Below are positions 7,131-8,034 of a stretch of 8,034 bases of DNA, piece by piece (position 1 is the first letter of the stretch; every line of letters begins with the position of its first letter). This stretch comes from Candidatus Magasanikiibacteriota bacterium (lineage in GTDB: Bacteria > Patescibacteriota > Patescibacteriia > Magasanikbacterales > GWA2-37-8): positions 1-8,034 of the forward strand of contig CAIOJG010000009.1 in assembly GCA_903858555.1 (NCBI GenBank), read 5' to 3'. The position numbers and the translations under genes are program-made. A model generated the notes under the pieces. That model made no database searches and was not told where the DNA came from. It saw only the letters and a list, made by a program, of their open reading frames with translations.

Positions 7131-7159
7131 CAAAAATGACTTTTTTAGTATTTCATCTC

Positions 7160-7168
7160 TGTGGATAA
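7160..7168 (-). promoter_or_regulatory. Second perfect DnaA-box sequence (TTATCCACA)
   Basis: This is the same 9-mer and orientation as at 3379-3387, here 27 bases upstream of TGTGCTATAAT of the 217-aa gene. It also lies 3 bp upstream of the -35 of the divergent tRNA promoter, so a bound protein could affect either gene. Function is inferred. Confidence 0.5.
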
Positions 7169-7171
7169 CTA

Positions 7172-7200
7172 TTGATTTTTAAAATTCACTGTGCTATATT
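7172..7200 (+). promoter_or_regulatory. Promoter of tRNA-Pro
   Basis: TTGATT (7172-7177), a 17-bp spacer, then TATATT (7195-7200) with a TGn extension (TGTGCTATATT). Expected transcription start is near 7207, a few bases before the mature tRNA 5' end at 7214. It is divergent from the 217-aa gene promoter. Confidence 0.75.
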
Positions 7201-7213
7201 CACTTTACAAATT

Positions 7214-7286
7214 CGGGCTGTAGCGCAGTTGGTAGCGCGCGTGGTTCGGGACCACGAGGTCGGAGGTTCAAATCCTCTCAGTCCGA
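7214..7286 (+). tRNA. tRNA-Pro (anticodon CGG)
   Basis: A complete cloverleaf is visible over 73 bases. The acceptor CGGGCTG pairs with CAGTCCG (one G-U). The D arm is GCGC/GCGC with loop AGTTGGTA. The anticodon stem CGTGG/CCACG encloses loop TTCGGGA, giving anticodon CGG at 7247-7249, which reads CCG proline codons. The T arm GGAGG/CCTCT has loop TTCAAAT. The C1-G72 pair and A73 are the usual identity elements of bacterial proline tRNA. The 3' CCA is not encoded (the gene is followed by CAAC), so it must be added by a CCA-adding enzyme. Confidence 0.95.
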
Positions 7287-7311
7287 CAACATCAAAAAAT
7301 AAGTAATCATC

Positions 7312-7425
7312 AAAACAAAAACACCCAGATAATCACCTTTTCGCTCTCCTCGGCTGCGAAGCCTCGGGGTATCGCCTGCGGGCTCAAAATCCGCTCAAAG
7401 GTAATTATCTGGGTGTTTTTGTTTT
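7312..7425. terminator. Long convergent hairpin between tRNA-Pro and pyrG, with GC-rich structured cap
   Basis: A 29-base arm (7312-7340, containing ACACCCAGATAATCACC) pairs with 7397-7425 (GGTAATTATCTGGGTGT). The only mismatch is C:A in plus-strand RNA, which becomes a G-U pair in minus-strand RNA. T-rich runs follow on both strands, so it can terminate both tRNA-Pro and pyrG transcripts. The 56-base apex (7341-7396) is markedly GC-rich and holds smaller stems (GGCT-GCGA-AGCC; GCGG/CCGC). It is the main content of the 149-bp spacer at 7287-7435. It could also be a dispersed palindromic repeat that was recruited as a terminator. Confidence 0.75.
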
Positions 7426-7435
7426 TCTATAATAC

Positions 7436-8008
7436 TTATTTTAAGGCTGCTTTCATTAGACCGACAAAGAGTGGATGTGGACTGGTTGGACGGGATTTTA
7501 ATTCTGGGTGAAATTGGGTACCGACGAAGAATGGATGATTTTTTAACTCTACAATTTCCACCAAGTTCTTTTCTTCATTGATACCGACAATCTGCAAACC
7601 AGCTTGGTCTATCGCTTCTTTATATTCATTGTTAAATTCATAACGATGACGATGACGCTCGGAGATTTTTTTCTGGCCGTAGGCTTGCAAAGTTTTGCTG
7701 CCGGATTTTAGGACACAATCATACGCGCCCAAACGCATGGTACCACCATAGCGATTGGTACTAACATTTTGCGCTTGCAGTGGATTGATATGGATAATCG
7801 GATTTTTTGTTTTTGAATTTACTTCTACGGTGTGCGCGTCTTTTAGGCCAAGCACGTGACGAGCAAATTCGATAGTAGCAAGCTGCATACCATAGCACAA
7901 ACCAAGATAAGGTAAATTAGTTTCACGCGCGTATTTTATCGCGTTGATAATTCCTTCAATACCACGTGTACCAAATCCACTCGGCAATACGGAACCTAAC
8001 AGCTTCAT
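7436..8008 (-). CDS. pyrG: CTP synthase, C-terminal glutaminase domain (5' part missing or broken)
   Basis: The 190 visible residues match the class I glutamine amidotransferase half of CTP synthase, which makes CTP from UTP, ATP and glutamine. The oxyanion-region motif is PSGFGTRGIEG (residues 9-19; the family usually has PGGFG). The nucleophile elbow GLCYGMQLA puts the catalytic Cys at residue 38. RYGGTMRLG and ERHRHRYEFNNEY are CTP synthase signatures. QFHPELKSRP supplies His167 and Glu169 of the triad. Full-length CTP synthase is about 530-550 aa, so the ATP-dependent synthetase half should lie to the right. An in-frame TGA directly precedes the ATG at 8008. Similarity to the family begins almost at that Met, so this is not a natural start. 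A frameshift, pseudogene or contig-end error 26 bases from the window edge are all possible. The gene is convergent with tRNA-Pro. Confidence 0.85.
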   Translation of the reverse strand: MKLLGSVLPSGFGTRGIEGIINAIKYARETNLPYLGLCYGMQLATIEFARHVLGLKDAHTVEVNSKTKNPIIHINPLQAQNVSTNRYGGTMRLGAYDCVLKSGSKTLQAYGQKKISERHRHRYEFNNEYKEAIDQAGLQIVGINEEKNLVEIVELKNHPFFVGTQFHPELKSRPTSPHPLFVGLMKAALK

Positions 8009-8034
8009 TCATCCCGTCCAAGGGTTCCCACTCC

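Noticed and set aside
7095..7133. Longer start (TTG at 7133) for the 217-aa protein
   Set aside because: It would place the -10 TATAAT inside the coding region and puts extra polar residues before a good signal peptide that starts at the ATG at 7094.
3379..7168. Replication origin based on two perfect DnaA boxes
   Set aside because: The boxes are single and almost 4 kb apart, with no box cluster, no AT-rich unwinding repeat array and no dnaA or dnaN nearby.
8009..8011. TGA read as glycine (code 25) to repair the pyrG frame
   Set aside because: No other sense TGA occurs in more than 2,300 codons of the window, so recoding is not supported.

Overview
This window most likely comes from a Candidate Phyla Radiation (Patescibacteria, Parcubacteria-like) bacterium. 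The evidence is the protein families, not a database hit. They are a secreted protein opening with an INYQGKL-type domain and carrying GxIGIGxT shaft motifs, a small exported protein with the SYRLQFDSVNxGG...AGYQQM signature, and many Thr/Ser/Asn-rich exported beta proteins. The DNA is moderately AT-rich and the spacers are short. I saw no clear Shine-Dalgarno sequence in front of any start. No TGA is read as sense in more than 2,300 codons, so the standard bacterial code applies.

Reading along the minus strand (right to left), 7094-1 encodes five exported proteins. First is a 217-aa beta-sandwich protein (6441-7094) with its own promoter and a strong terminator. Next comes a tight three-gene operon (6347-3395) from a near-consensus promoter: a 324-aa protein resembling the DUF916/DUF3324 (WxL-interacting) family with a C-terminal membrane anchor, a 250-aa paralogue of the 217-aa protein, and a 409-aa membrane-anchored protein with Cys-rich repeats, a Thr-rich stalk and an Fn3-like domain. 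The operon ends at a perfect 15-bp hairpin that touches the promoter of the last gene. That gene (3328 to beyond base 1) is open for 1,109 codons and runs off the window. It encodes a fibre-like protein with a seven-repeat LVIVD propeller in its middle and the start of a carbohydrate-binding-like module at the cut end.

On the right, tRNA-Pro(CGG) is on the plus strand (7214-7286). It is divergent from the surface genes and convergent with the 3' part of pyrG (CTP synthase glutaminase domain, minus strand, 7436-8008). A long hairpin with a GC-rich structured cap lies between them. The pyrG frame is broken by a TGA just upstream of 8008, close to the window edge.

Taken together, 7094-1 looks like a dedicated cell-surface/attachment locus, comparable in logic to the WxL/csc clusters of Firmicutes. 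Two of its promoters share a TGTGCTATAAT element with a perfect DnaA-box sequence about 30 bp upstream.
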